Source: an uncultured Ruminiclostridium sp.
Lineage (GTDB): Bacteria; Bacillota; Clostridia; Oscillospirales; Acutalibacteraceae
Assembly (NCBI GenBank): GCA_902490005.1
Contig: CABUCM010000015.1
Span: 1 to 56,306, forward strand
Direction of reading: 5' to 3'
DNA length: 56,306 nucleotides
Shown here: positions 8,664 through 16,431 of the stretch, in pieces
Numbering within the stretch: the first letter of the stretch is position 1
Layout of the letters: each line of letters begins with the position of its first letter
Notes under the pieces: model-generated
What the model was told of the DNA's origin: nothing
The model's input: the letters and a program-made list of their open reading frames with translations, nothing else
Database searches by the model: none
Position numbers and translations under genes: made by a program

Positions 8664-8706
8664 AAAAAAGGCGCCGCAAAACGTATAATTTTGCGGCGCC
8701 TTTTTT
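8664..8706 (-). terminator. Intrinsic terminator of the ylbJ operon
   Basis: An 18-bp perfect stem (8664-8681 with 8689-8706) around GGCGCCGC, 7-nt loop, long A- and T-runs on the two sides. It lies downstream of the DUF5104-like gene and upstream of feoA. Confidence 0.88.
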
Positions 8707-8840
8707 TAAAATCATCTGCGGCCCAGAGCGTCCGGCCCGGGTTTTACAACCTTTCAGCTGGGGCATAAGGGGCCTCCCGGCGCTTTGAGAATCCCTTTGC
8801 GCCTGAGGCTGGCAAATACCTTGCCGGGAAAATAAAAAAA

Positions 8841-9371
8841 TCAGGTTTCACAATCGTCGATGGTATATAAGATTTCAATGCTGTCCTCCGCCGGCCACTG
8901 CCAAAACTTTGCTTCATCCGCCAGGGCCTGGGTCATAATCAAAATAGAATGCAGCCCTACCTGGTCTTCATCCGCCTCGTCATAGGCGGTGTAGCTGAAC
9001 ACGATCCGGTAAGCCTCCTGGTCGGTGACCACCGCGTAGGGCTGGTCAAAGGTGAGATACCGGCCTTTTCCCATACGCTTTTCGCTGGAGCCTCCCAAAT
9101 CTTCGCTGCTGACGGAGATCCCTTGATAGAATTGGAAAAACTCGTCGATTTTCCGGCCGATTCCGTCTATGTTTTCCAAGGATTCTTTGGAAAACAGGCC
9201 TTGAAAGGCTTGTTTGTCCCGCTGGTCCAGGGCTTGGAGAATCAGCTTAAATTCGTCCCGGGCGTAATTATCGTTATCCACGGCGTAACGAAGCTTACAG
9301 CCTGACAGGCTGAGACAGCATAAAACAGCGGCTAGGATAATAACCGCCGCCTTCCGGATTTTCTTCTGCAT
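8841..9371 (-). CDS. DUF5104-like lipoprotein
   Basis: A predicted secreted lipoprotein of 176 residues. From the ATG at 9371 it has a basic start (MQKKIRK), a hydrophobic stretch and the lipobox LSGC with Cys25, so it is likely lipid-anchored outside the membrane. The mature part (DEFKLILQALDQRDKQAFQ, then a beta-rich domain) resembles DUF5104, a family of unknown function found in Clostridia. An in-frame start further upstream would run through the preceding gene, so I reject it. It is the last gene of an operon with ylbJ and the 70-residue protein, but a sporulation role for it is only suggested by position. Confidence 0.75.
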   Translation of the reverse strand: MQKKIRKAAVIILAAVLCCLSLSGCKLRYAVDNDNYARDEFKLILQALDQRDKQAFQGLFSKESLENIDGIGRKIDEFFQFYQGISVSSEDLGGSSEKRMGKGRYLTFDQPYAVVTDQEAYRIVFSYTAYDEADEDQVGLHSILIMTQALADEAKFWQWPAEDSIEILYTIDDCET

Positions 9372-9397
9372 GACAGGCGCACCCCCGCTTTCAAGCG

Positions 9398-9610
9398 TTA
9401 TAATGAGAAATCCTCCGGGGAATAGGAGGGAAGCTTGGGGGCGGTTCTGGGCACCCGCTTTAAGGGGTCGTAGCGAAACGCCCTGCACCCGCCCTTAGGA
9501 GAGACGGTTTGGCTGCGAACGCAGGAATAGGTCCCGTCGTCCTCCTTTTTGCCGTGTTCACAGTAAGCGCAGTCCGGGGATATTTGATTGCCGAATAATT
9601 TCTTTTTCAC
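9398..9610 (-). CDS. Conserved small Cys-containing protein (70 aa)
   Basis: A 70-residue protein with four cysteines arranged as C14-x2-C17, C30 and C42, which suggests a metal site. The ending RYDPLKRVPRTAPKLPSY.PEDFSL is a pattern I recognise from a widely conserved clostridial family without known function. It starts 3 bp after the ylbJ stop codon and ends 26 bp before the lipoprotein gene, so it is translated as part of that operon. Confidence 0.78.
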   Translation of the reverse strand: MKKKLFGNQISPDCAYCEHGKKEDDGTYSCVRSQTVSPKGGCRAFRYDPLKRVPRTAPKLPSYSPEDFSL

Positions 9611-9613
9611 AGG

Positions 9614-10780
9614 TCACCGCTCCAAGAATTTTTTCTTCCTGTTGATTGTAACATTTTTTACTTGGAAAGACAATAAAAACACCGCGCATAAAAGCAATAG
9701 GATAAGCCCGCCGTCAGCGTGGAGCGATAGCTCTCCCGTAAGCTTCTGTCCGGTGGAGAAAAATACGGTTTGGGCAACAGGGAAAAAATGCAGGCCGAGG
9801 GCTGTGATAAAGGCCGCCAGCAGCCCGTGGAGAAGCCGGAACAGGAGGAATACGCCTTTGGAAAAGGAGACGGAGCGGAGCATGGAGAAAATCTGGAAAT
9901 CCACGCACAGCCCGGCCCAGCCCAAGGCAAAGGAAAGAAAGGGCGCCGAAGCGCCCGCCTGGGCGGCGGCGGTGCTCCCGGTGGTCACCTCCAACAGTAC
10001 CGGCGCAAGGGAGGCGGCGATACTGTCCGGCAGGCCCACAGAGGAAAACAGCCGGCTGAGGAAAGCGGAAACGCCGCTTTGATCCATAATCATCAGCAGG
10101 GCGGAAAAGAGGATCACAAAGGAACACATGCTGATCATGCTGGAAGCGCCCTCCGCGGCGGCCTCTACCAACGCGGAGGATACCGGCATGGCCGGGGCCT
10201 GCTTTGTTTCTTCCGCTGCAATGGCGGGCCGGGCTGGGGGAACCATCCTTTTCGCGGGCCCGCTCTCTTCTTTTTTTGAGAAAAGCCCGATGACGATCCC
10301 AAGGAAAAGGGCGGCGGTAATTTGGGAGACGAACAGGATGACCCCGGCCTGGGTGCTGCCCAGAAGCCCGGAGCCCGCCACGGAGATCACAAAGGCGGGC
10401 CCGGCCCCCACGGTAAAGCAGAGCAGCCGGCGGGCCTGCTTTGGGGTGATTTCCCCCGCGTCCAGCAGGGTTTTCACACCCCTGGCGCCGGAAGGGTAGC
10501 CCCCTACCAAACCGATGAGAACCGTGGCCCCGGCGGCGCCCGGCAGCCGGAAAAGCCGTTTTGTCACTGGGTTCAGCGGCCTGGAAAGGGCTTTGGAGAC
10601 CCCGGATTTCACCACGAATACGGAAAGCACCAGAAAGGGGAAAATCGAGGGGATCAAAATATCCCCGCAAAAATTCAGCCCTCGTTTCGCGCCCTGGGCG
10701 CATTGGTCGGGAAAGCATAAAATCCCCGCCGCCACAAGGGCGGCGGCGACGGCGGTCAAAACCAGCTTGCCTTTTTTCAC
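9614..10780 (-). CDS. ylbJ: Sporulation integral membrane protein YlbJ
   Basis: A polytopic membrane protein of 388 residues of the nucleoside-recognition (Gate) superfamily. In Bacillus subtilis ylbJ is a sigma-E gene needed for spore cortex formation. Features seen: a hydrophobic start, IPSIFPFLVLSVFVVKSG, the GGYPSGARGVKTLLDAGEIT stretch (about residues 93-112) and many transmembrane helices, with a charged cytoplasmic loop near 170-195. Opposite-strand and other-frame reading frames here are by-products of the high GC content. It is divergent from yqfC, another sporulation gene, across 135 bp, and heads an operon of three genes. Confidence 0.88.
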   Translation of the reverse strand: MKKGKLVLTAVAAALVAAGILCFPDQCAQGAKRGLNFCGDILIPSIFPFLVLSVFVVKSGVSKALSRPLNPVTKRLFRLPGAAGATVLIGLVGGYPSGARGVKTLLDAGEITPKQARRLLCFTVGAGPAFVISVAGSGLLGSTQAGVILFVSQITAALFLGIVIGLFSKKEESGPAKRMVPPARPAIAAEETKQAPAMPVSSALVEAAAEGASSMISMCSFVILFSALLMIMDQSGVSAFLSRLFSSVGLPDSIAASLAPVLLEVTTGSTAAAQAGASAPFLSFALGWAGLCVDFQIFSMLRSVSFSKGVFLLFRLLHGLLAAFITALGLHFFPVAQTVFFSTGQKLTGELSLHADGGLILLLLCAVFLLSFQVKNVTINRKKKFLER

Positions 10781-10915
10781 ACAATCACTTCCTCAAGATT
10801 CTATCAAAGCTATATGCGGATTTCCCGCCGGTTAGGACGGGGAGGGTTTAGTGATTTTTCCCGGAAGCAAAGCATAAATCTAGTTTGATAGGGAGATTAC
10901 AAAGGGGGAATTCCA

Positions 10916-11221
10916 GTGAGAAAATTCCGAAGGCTTCCAGAGGATGAACGTCCGGTCCCGGCAAAGGGCGGCAAGCTTGCCGAGGTGCTTCAGGTGCCGG
11001 CGGGAACCGTGTCAGCCTTGCCCAGAATGGAATTTTGCGGCAACCGGGAGGTGACCATCGACGGCTCCAAGGGGGTGCTGGAATACGATGAGAACCTGAT
11101 TCGGATCAATATGGGGAAAATGGTGGCCTGCTTTTTCGGCAGGAACCTGAATATCAAGTGCTTTAATTTAGAGTCTTTGATTATCGAAGGCTATATTACG
11201 TCCATTGAATTTCTGGGCTAG
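10916..11221 (+). CDS. yqfC: Sporulation protein YqfC
   Basis: A 101-residue protein of the YqfC family, which in Bacillus is made in the mother cell under sigma-E with unknown biochemical function. It shows the family pattern LPRMEFCGNREVTIDG and the IEGYITSIEFLG end. The start is GTG with AAAGGGGG upstream. A CATAAAT at 10873-10879 resembles a sigma-E -10, but I see no convincing -35. It lies 9 bp before yqfD. Confidence 0.88.
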   Translation: MRKFRRLPEDERPVPAKGGKLAEVLQVPAGTVSALPRMEFCGNREVTIDGSKGVLEYDENLIRINMGKMVACFFGRNLNIKCFNLESLIIEGYITSIEFLG

Positions 11222-11230
11222 GAGGCGTCT

Positions 11231-12418
11231 ATGCTGTTACGGTTTCTCAGGTGGATGGCCGGCTATGTGCTGTTTACCGGCATGGGGGGCTATCCCGAAA
11301 AATTCATGAATCTGGCCGCCAGGGCCAACGTTATCCTGTGGCAGGTGAAAAACAGCAAGGGCGTCTTTCAGGCCCGGGTGGCGAAAAGCCAATACCGCCA
11401 GCTGCGGCGCCCGGCGAAAAAGGCCGGAATGCGCCTGCGGGTGAAAAAGCGGAGGGGGTTCCCGTTCTTTATGCGCCGCTACCGCCACCGGCTGGGAATC
11501 CTGGCGGGAATCGCCTTGTTTTTTATCACCGTCTGGTTTTTGTCCCTTCACGTGTGGGTCATTAATGTGTCCGGCAACGATGAGATCAGCGAGGAGCGGG
11601 TGATCGCCGTTATGGAGGAAATCGGCGTCAAGCCCGGGGTCAAGGCGGCGGGACTGGACGCGGAGCTGCTGGAGCAGGCCGCTATGGTAAAGCTGAAGGA
11701 CGTTTCCTGGATGGCCATTAACTTCCAGGGCAGCGTGGTCAACGTGGAACTGAAGGAGCGGGATGCGCCGCCGGAGGCTGTTCCCACTGACGAGCCCTGC
11801 AACCTGAAGGCCGCCTATCCCGGCCAGGTGGTGCGCCTGGAGGTGACCTCCGGGGTCACCGTGGTGGAAGAAGGGGACGCCATTACCCAGGGACAGCTTC
11901 TGGTCAGCGGCGTCTTTGAGGATAGCCTGGAGGGGAAAAGCCACTATCAGCACGCCAGCGGCAAGGTTATCGCCAGAACCCGGCGGCAGCTTTCGGTGGA
12001 GGTGCCTCTGGCCCAAACGGTGAAAACGCCTACCGGGGAGACGGTGACCCGGAAAAAGCTGGAGGTTTTTGGCTTGGAGCTGCCCCTGACCCTGAATCCC
12101 GAACCGGGGGAGGGGTATACCGTGGATGAGGAAAAGGAGCAGCTGCGGCTTTTGGGCCAAAAGCTGCCCATGGAGTTCACCACGCAGGTTTGGACCCTGC
12201 AAAAGGAGGAAACGGTCACCTTGACAGAGCAGGAGGCAAAAAAACAAGGGGAAGAAAAGCTGAGGGAATTGGAGGAAACCGTCATGAAGGACCGGAAAAT
12301 CATGGACAGAAAGCTGGACGCCCAGGTGCGAAATGGGGTCTGTTATGTGACCGCTGAGTACGTGTGCGAAGAGGATATTGCCCTGGAAAGCCCCATTTAT
12401 TTGGCGGAGAATTCGTGA
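11231..12418 (+). CDS. yqfD: Sporulation protein YqfD
   Basis: A 395-residue single-pass membrane protein. A basic N-terminal region is followed by one transmembrane helix (about residues 91-111) and a long external domain that begins with a POTRA/FtsQ-like segment (VWVINVSGNDEISEERV) and continues as the YqfD domain. In Bacillus it is a sigma-E mother-cell gene. Spacing (9 bp, AGGAGG overlapping the yqfC stop) indicates coupled translation with yqfC. Length is typical. A separate promoter starts phoH just downstream. Confidence 0.9.
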   Translation: MLLRFLRWMAGYVLFTGMGGYPEKFMNLAARANVILWQVKNSKGVFQARVAKSQYRQLRRPAKKAGMRLRVKKRRGFPFFMRRYRHRLGILAGIALFFITVWFLSLHVWVINVSGNDEISEERVIAVMEEIGVKPGVKAAGLDAELLEQAAMVKLKDVSWMAINFQGSVVNVELKERDAPPEAVPTDEPCNLKAAYPGQVVRLEVTSGVTVVEEGDAITQGQLLVSGVFEDSLEGKSHYQHASGKVIARTRRQLSVEVPLAQTVKTPTGETVTRKKLEVFGLELPLTLNPEPGEGYTVDEEKEQLRLLGQKLPMEFTTQVWTLQKEETVTLTEQEAKKQGEEKLRELEETVMKDRKIMDRKLDAQVRNGVCYVTAEYVCEEDIALESPIYLAENS

Positions 12419-12494
12419 ATGTGACAATGAGGCCCCTGTGTTTTCGGGGTCTGTGTATCAGATGTGACAAAACTTTGAAATTTTTGTTTTGTTA

Positions 12495-12523
12495 ATGACT
12501 AAAACTGGTATTTGTGTTATAAT
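12495..12523 (+). promoter_or_regulatory. Vegetative promoter of phoH
   Basis: ATGACT (12495-12500), 17-bp spacer and TATAAT (12518-12523) with an extended -10 TGT, 47 bp before the phoH start. It separates the housekeeping genes from the sporulation pair upstream. Confidence 0.75.
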
Positions 12524-12569
12524 ATTATCAGTTTTATTCCGGCCTCAGGCCGCAAATTCAGGTGATGGA

Positions 12570-13535
12570 ATGGCAGAACAAAGTATCAATATTGACCGCA
12601 TGGAACATGCGGTGGCCCTGTTCGGAAGCTTTGACGAGAATATCAAGCTGATTGAAAATGAATATCAAGTGAAGGTTCTCAGCCGGGGCAACGAGCTGAA
12701 AGTCACCGGCGATGTGGAACAGGTGGCCAAGGCGGTGCGGGTGATTGAAAGCCTATTGACCCTGCTGAACCGGGGGGAGCTTTTAAGCGAGCAAAACGTT
12801 CGCTACTGCATGTCGCTCATCGACGACGGCAGCGAGGGAAAGCTGGAAACCCTGGTAGGGGACTGCATCTGCATCACCGCCCGGGGAAAGCCGGTAAAGC
12901 CAAAAACCCTGGGGCAGAAGGGCTACTGTGCCGCGATTAAGGAAAACACCATCACCATTGGCGTGGGCCCCGCCGGAACCGGCAAGACTTATCTCGCCGT
13001 GGCAATGGCGGTAACCGCCTTCCGGGCAAGAGAGGTCAACCGGATTATTTTAACCCGTCCCGCGGTGGAAGCGGGAGAAAAGCTGGGCTTTCTGCCGGGC
13101 GATCTTCAGCAGAAGGTGGACCCTTACCTGCGCCCCCTGTATGACGCCCTGTTTGATATGCTGGGAACCGACACCTACCAGAAGTATGTGGAACGGGGAA
13201 ATATCGAGGTAGCGCCCCTGGCCTATATGCGGGGCCGCACCTTGGACGACAGCTTTATCATTTTGGATGAAGCGCAGAACACCACGCCGGAGCAGATGAA
13301 GATGTTTTTGACCCGGCTGGGGTTCAATTCCAAAATGGTCATCACCGGGGATATCACCCAGATCGACCTGCCGGACGGAAAACGCTCCGGTCTGCGGGAA
13401 GTGCTGAAAATCCTAAAAAACGTGGATGATATCGCCCAGATCCGGTTCAACGAACGGGATGTGGTCCGGCACAAGCTGGTGCAGGAAATTATCAAAGCCT
13501 ATGAAAAAAACGAGGAGGGAAAACGTAACAGATGA
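12570..13535 (+). CDS. phoH: PhoH-family ATPase
   Basis: A cytoplasmic P-loop ATPase of 321 residues, PhoH/YbeZ type, linked to RNA metabolism together with YbeY. The N-terminal part is a KH-like region; the Walker A GPAGTGKT is near residues 132-139 and the Walker B FIILDEAQN near 229-237. The start at 12570 (MAEQSINID) follows GGTGATGGA and agrees with homologues; an earlier in-frame start would lie upstream of the promoter -35. It overlaps ybeY by 4 bp. Confidence 0.93.
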   Translation: MAEQSINIDRMEHAVALFGSFDENIKLIENEYQVKVLSRGNELKVTGDVEQVAKAVRVIESLLTLLNRGELLSEQNVRYCMSLIDDGSEGKLETLVGDCICITARGKPVKPKTLGQKGYCAAIKENTITIGVGPAGTGKTYLAVAMAVTAFRAREVNRIILTRPAVEAGEKLGFLPGDLQQKVDPYLRPLYDALFDMLGTDTYQKYVERGNIEVAPLAYMRGRTLDDSFIILDEAQNTTPEQMKMFLTRLGFNSKMVITGDITQIDLPDGKRSGLREVLKILKNVDDIAQIRFNERDVVRHKLVQEIIKAYEKNEEGKRNR

Positions 13536-14041
13536 CGGACAAAATTAGAGTGATTATTTCCAATAATCAAAAAGAAGTAAAAATACCAACGGGGCTGCGC
13601 ATGCTGGTTCGCCGCTGCTGCAACGCCGTGCTCAGAATGGAAAGCTTTCAAGGCGCGGCTGAAGTCAGCGTGACCTTTGTAAATAATGAGCAGATCCATG
13701 AACTGAATAAAATGCACCGGAATGTGGATGCCCCTACCGATGTGCTGTCTTTCCCCATGGGGGAAGAGGGCAAGTATGATATCGACCCGGCGACCAACGC
13801 TAAAATCCTGGGGGATATTGTGATTTCCATGGAAAAGGCCGTGGAACAGGCGGACCGCTTCGGACACTCTCTGCAAAGGGAAGTGGGATACTTAACCGCG
13901 CATTCCATGCTGCACCTGCTGGGCTACGACCACGAGGAGCCTTTGGAGAAAGTGCACATGAGGGAAAAAGAGGAACTGGTGATGACCCAGCTGGGCCTGC
14001 CCAGCACCACCAGCTATGTAATGAATTCGGATGAAGAATAG
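13532..14041 (+). CDS. ybeY: Endoribonuclease YbeY
   Basis: A 169-residue zinc-dependent endoribonuclease used in 16S rRNA maturation and ribosome quality control. The metal-binding HSMLHLLGYDH (about residues 124-134) and the NVDAPTDVLSFP motif (about 64-75) are present. The ATG overlaps the phoH stop (ATGA), which indicates translational coupling with its usual partner. Length is normal. Confidence 0.96.
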   Translation: MTDKIRVIISNNQKEVKIPTGLRMLVRRCCNAVLRMESFQGAAEVSVTFVNNEQIHELNKMHRNVDAPTDVLSFPMGEEGKYDIDPATNAKILGDIVISMEKAVEQADRFGHSLQREVGYLTAHSMLHLLGYDHEEPLEKVHMREKEELVMTQLGLPSTTSYVMNSDEE

Positions 14042-14540
14042 GCCGTCAAAGTTTTTAAGAGGGTTTAAGTTTGCGTTCCGCGGGTTGATCCACTGTATCA
14101 ATAACGAGAGAAATATGCGCTTTCATACGGCGGTAATGCTGTATGTTCTGGTGTTTTCGCCCTTTTTTACCCTGTCGAAAACCCAGTATGCCATTTTGAT
14201 CGCCACCATTTCCAGTGTGATCTGTGCGGAGATGCTCAACACCGCCGCAGAGGAGCTTGCCGATTTATCCGCCGCCGATTACAATCCCTTGGCCCGGGCG
14301 GCCAAGGATATCGCGGCGGGTGCGGTGCTCGTCTGCGCGTTTTTTTCTGTGGTGGTGGGAATCATCCTTTTGTGGCAGCCGGACGCGTTTGTCAGGATCT
14401 ATCAATTTTTCCTGGCAAGGCCCTGGTGGTTCGCTTTGGCCCTGGCGGCCACCGCGTTGATCGCCGTTTACGTGGCGAAAGGCCCCCTGTGGATTGGCAG
14501 GGCCTGCGCCCATTGGATAGGAAAAGCAAGAAAGAGGTAA
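14031..14540 (+). CDS. dgkA: Diacylglycerol/undecaprenol kinase (DgkA family) with extra membrane segment
   Basis: A small membrane kinase. In Gram-positive bacteria this family phosphorylates undecaprenol to feed the lipid carrier pool. It shows the DgkA signature AEMLNTAAEELADL and ARAAKDIAAGAVLV (about residues 66-100), after two helices. At 169 residues it is longer than the usual 120-130 because of a fourth hydrophobic segment (WWFALALAATALIAVYVA) and a basic tail, which suggests a PAP2-like or simply extended version. It overlaps ybeY by 11 bp and lies 4 bp before era. Confidence 0.88.
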   Translation: MKNRPSKFLRGFKFAFRGLIHCINNERNMRFHTAVMLYVLVFSPFFTLSKTQYAILIATISSVICAEMLNTAAEELADLSAADYNPLARAAKDIAAGAVLVCAFFSVVVGIILLWQPDAFVRIYQFFLARPWWFALALAATALIAVYVAKGPLWIGRACAHWIGKARKR

Positions 14541-14544
14541 CCAG

Positions 14545-15462
14545 ATGCCGGAACAGACAGTACAAAAAAGCGCCTTTATCGCCATTGTCGGCAGGCCCAA
14601 CGTGGGGAAATCATCCCTGTTAAACGCAATGATCGGCCAAAAAGTGGCCATTGTTTCCAGCAAGCCCCAGACCACCCGCACCCGGATTACCGGCGTGCTC
14701 ACCCAGCGGGAGACCCAGCTGATCTTCATTGACACCCCGGGCCTCCACAAGCCAAGGACCAGGCTGGGGGATTACATGGTGCGCTCGGTCACCGAATCGG
14801 TTGCCGGCGTGGACGCCTGTATGCTGGTAGTGGAAGCGGGCAGGGAAATCGCCCCGGCTGAGCTGGAGTTGATGAAAAGATTCAAGGCATTGTCCCTGCC
14901 GGCGGTGCTGGCCATTAATAAAATCGACCTGCTGGAGGATAAATCCGTTTTGATCCGCCAGATCACCTCTTTTATGGAGCAGTTTCCCTTTGACGCCGTG
15001 GTGCCGGTTTCCGCCCAGACAGCCGACGGCGTGGGCGAGCTGGTGGACGAGCTGAAAAAGCAGGCGGCTCCTGGGGCGCATTTCTTCGATGACGACGCCC
15101 TCACGGACCAGCCGGAACGGGTGCTGGCGGGAGAGATTATCCGGGAAAAGCTTTTGCGGCTTTTGGATAAGGAAGTGCCTCATGGGGTGGCGGTTTCCGT
15201 GGAACGCATGAAGGAGCGGGAAGACGGCATCATCGATATCGAGGCCACCATTTACTGCGAACGGGATACCCATAAGGGGATCATCATCGGCAAGGGCGGC
15301 TCTATGCTGAAAAAGGTGGGCACCTACGCCAGGGCCGATATGGAACAATTTTTTGGTGGAAAAATCAACCTGCAGCTTTGGGTAAAAGTCAAGGAAGATT
15401 GGAGAAACCGGGATGGCCTTTTGAGAAATTTTGGTTTTTCCCAGTCGGATTTCGACCAGTAA
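14545..15462 (+). CDS. era: GTPase Era
   Basis: Essential ribosome-assembly GTPase that binds the 3' end of 16S rRNA. It has GRPNVGKSS (about residues 15-23), DTPG near 62-65, NKID near 126-129 and the C-terminal KH domain with GKGGSMLKKV near 249-258. Length 305 residues is standard. Its place after ybeY and dgkA and before yqzL-recO is the classical Firmicutes order. Confidence 0.97.
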   Translation: MPEQTVQKSAFIAIVGRPNVGKSSLLNAMIGQKVAIVSSKPQTTRTRITGVLTQRETQLIFIDTPGLHKPRTRLGDYMVRSVTESVAGVDACMLVVEAGREIAPAELELMKRFKALSLPAVLAINKIDLLEDKSVLIRQITSFMEQFPFDAVVPVSAQTADGVGELVDELKKQAAPGAHFFDDDALTDQPERVLAGEIIREKLLRLLDKEVPHGVAVSVERMKEREDGIIDIEATIYCERDTHKGIIIGKGGSMLKKVGTYARADMEQFFGGKINLQLWVKVKEDWRNRDGLLRNFGFSQSDFDQ

Positions 15463-15551
15463 CCCAAGACTGAAAAAATTTCCTGCAATAGGACACGCTC
15501 TTTCCAACCATACTGATAACACAACATCAGTGACGGAAAGAAGGTTTTCTT

Positions 15552-15716
15552 ATGGACGAAAAAACAGCATGGGAACAATTTTCCCACAGCGGGACCGTGC
15601 AGGATTACCTTAGTTACCGCGCCGCGAGCCAAAATACGGCGCAAGTTCCCCAGGGAGGAAACATACATGCAGATCAACACGGACGGTCTGATTATACGGG
15701 AACAGAGCATCGGTGA
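15552..15716 (+). CDS. yqzL: YqzL-like small protein (54 aa)
   Basis: A short reading frame starting MDEKTAWEQF, with HSGTVQDYLSYR following, which is the YqzL pattern (W..F..TG.V..YL.Y). YqzL is a small protein of unknown function encoded between era and recO in Bacillus, the same position as here. An AGAAGG-type site lies about 10 nt upstream. The last 17 codons overlap the start of recO in another frame, so the functional part is probably the first 30 residues. Confidence 0.68.
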   Translation: MDEKTAWEQFSHSGTVQDYLSYRAASQNTAQVPQGGNIHADQHGRSDYTGTEHR

Positions 15717-16422
15717 AAGCGACCGGCTGGTGACGGTGTTAACCAGGGAGCAGGGTGTCTTGCGGGCGTTTGTCCGTGGCGCCAAGGCTATGAAGAGCCG
15801 CAGCGCTTCCTCCACCCAGCTATTGTGCTATTCCCGCCTGAGCATTTATGAGGGGCGGGAGAAATACATAATCGATGAGGCGGAGCCTATCGAGGTGTTT
15901 TTTTCTCTGCGCACGGATTTTGAAAAGCTTTCCCTTGCCCAGTATTTCTGCGAGCTGGCCCTGACGCTGGCCCCGGAAAAAATGGAGGCGGGGGACTTTT
16001 TGCGTTTGGTGCTCAACGCCTTGTATTTTTTAGGCAAGGAAAAACTGCCCCCGGCTCAGGTCAAGGCCATTGTGGAAATGCGGATGCTGTCCCTTGCCGG
16101 CTTTATGCCGGATCTTGTGTGCTGCGGCGAATGCGGCGTTTACGAGGCGGACCAGATGTATTTTATGACCAAGCAGGGCAGGCTGTACTGCGGCTGCTGC
16201 TATCCCCAGTTCGCCCCCGGCGGCGTTTTAATGAACCGTGGGGTCACCACCGCCCTGCGCCACACCATTTACGCGGATTTCAATAAGGTGTTCGCGTTCA
16301 CCCTGCCGGAAAAAGACTTGAAAACCCTGGCAAAAGCTTCGGAAAGCTATCTTTTGAACACGGTAGAACGGAGTTTTGCCACGTTGGATTTTTATAAACA
16401 GATTCAAACACAATTTCAATAG
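15667..16422 (+). CDS. recO: DNA repair protein RecO
   Basis: RecO loads RecA on gapped DNA with RecF and RecR. The 251 residues show an N-terminal OB-fold (TDGLIIREQSIGESDRLVTVLT), a helical part, and a zinc site with CCGECG (about 152-157) and CGCCYP (about 178-183). The ATG has CAGGGAGG upstream and overlaps the yqzL end. Directly followed by mutS2 after 9 bp. Confidence 0.94.
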   Translation: MQINTDGLIIREQSIGESDRLVTVLTREQGVLRAFVRGAKAMKSRSASSTQLLCYSRLSIYEGREKYIIDEAEPIEVFFSLRTDFEKLSLAQYFCELALTLAPEKMEAGDFLRLVLNALYFLGKEKLPPAQVKAIVEMRMLSLAGFMPDLVCCGECGVYEADQMYFMTKQGRLYCGCCYPQFAPGGVLMNRGVTTALRHTIYADFNKVFAFTLPEKDLKTLAKASESYLLNTVERSFATLDFYKQIQTQFQ

Positions 16423-16431
16423 AGGTATCGT

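Noticed and set aside
9714..12427. Long minus-strand and alternative-frame reading frames over ylbJ and yqfD (about 356 and 396 codons)
   Set aside because: Compositionally odd (very rich in Arg, Gly, His or Gln) and overlapping recognised genes; typical shadows.
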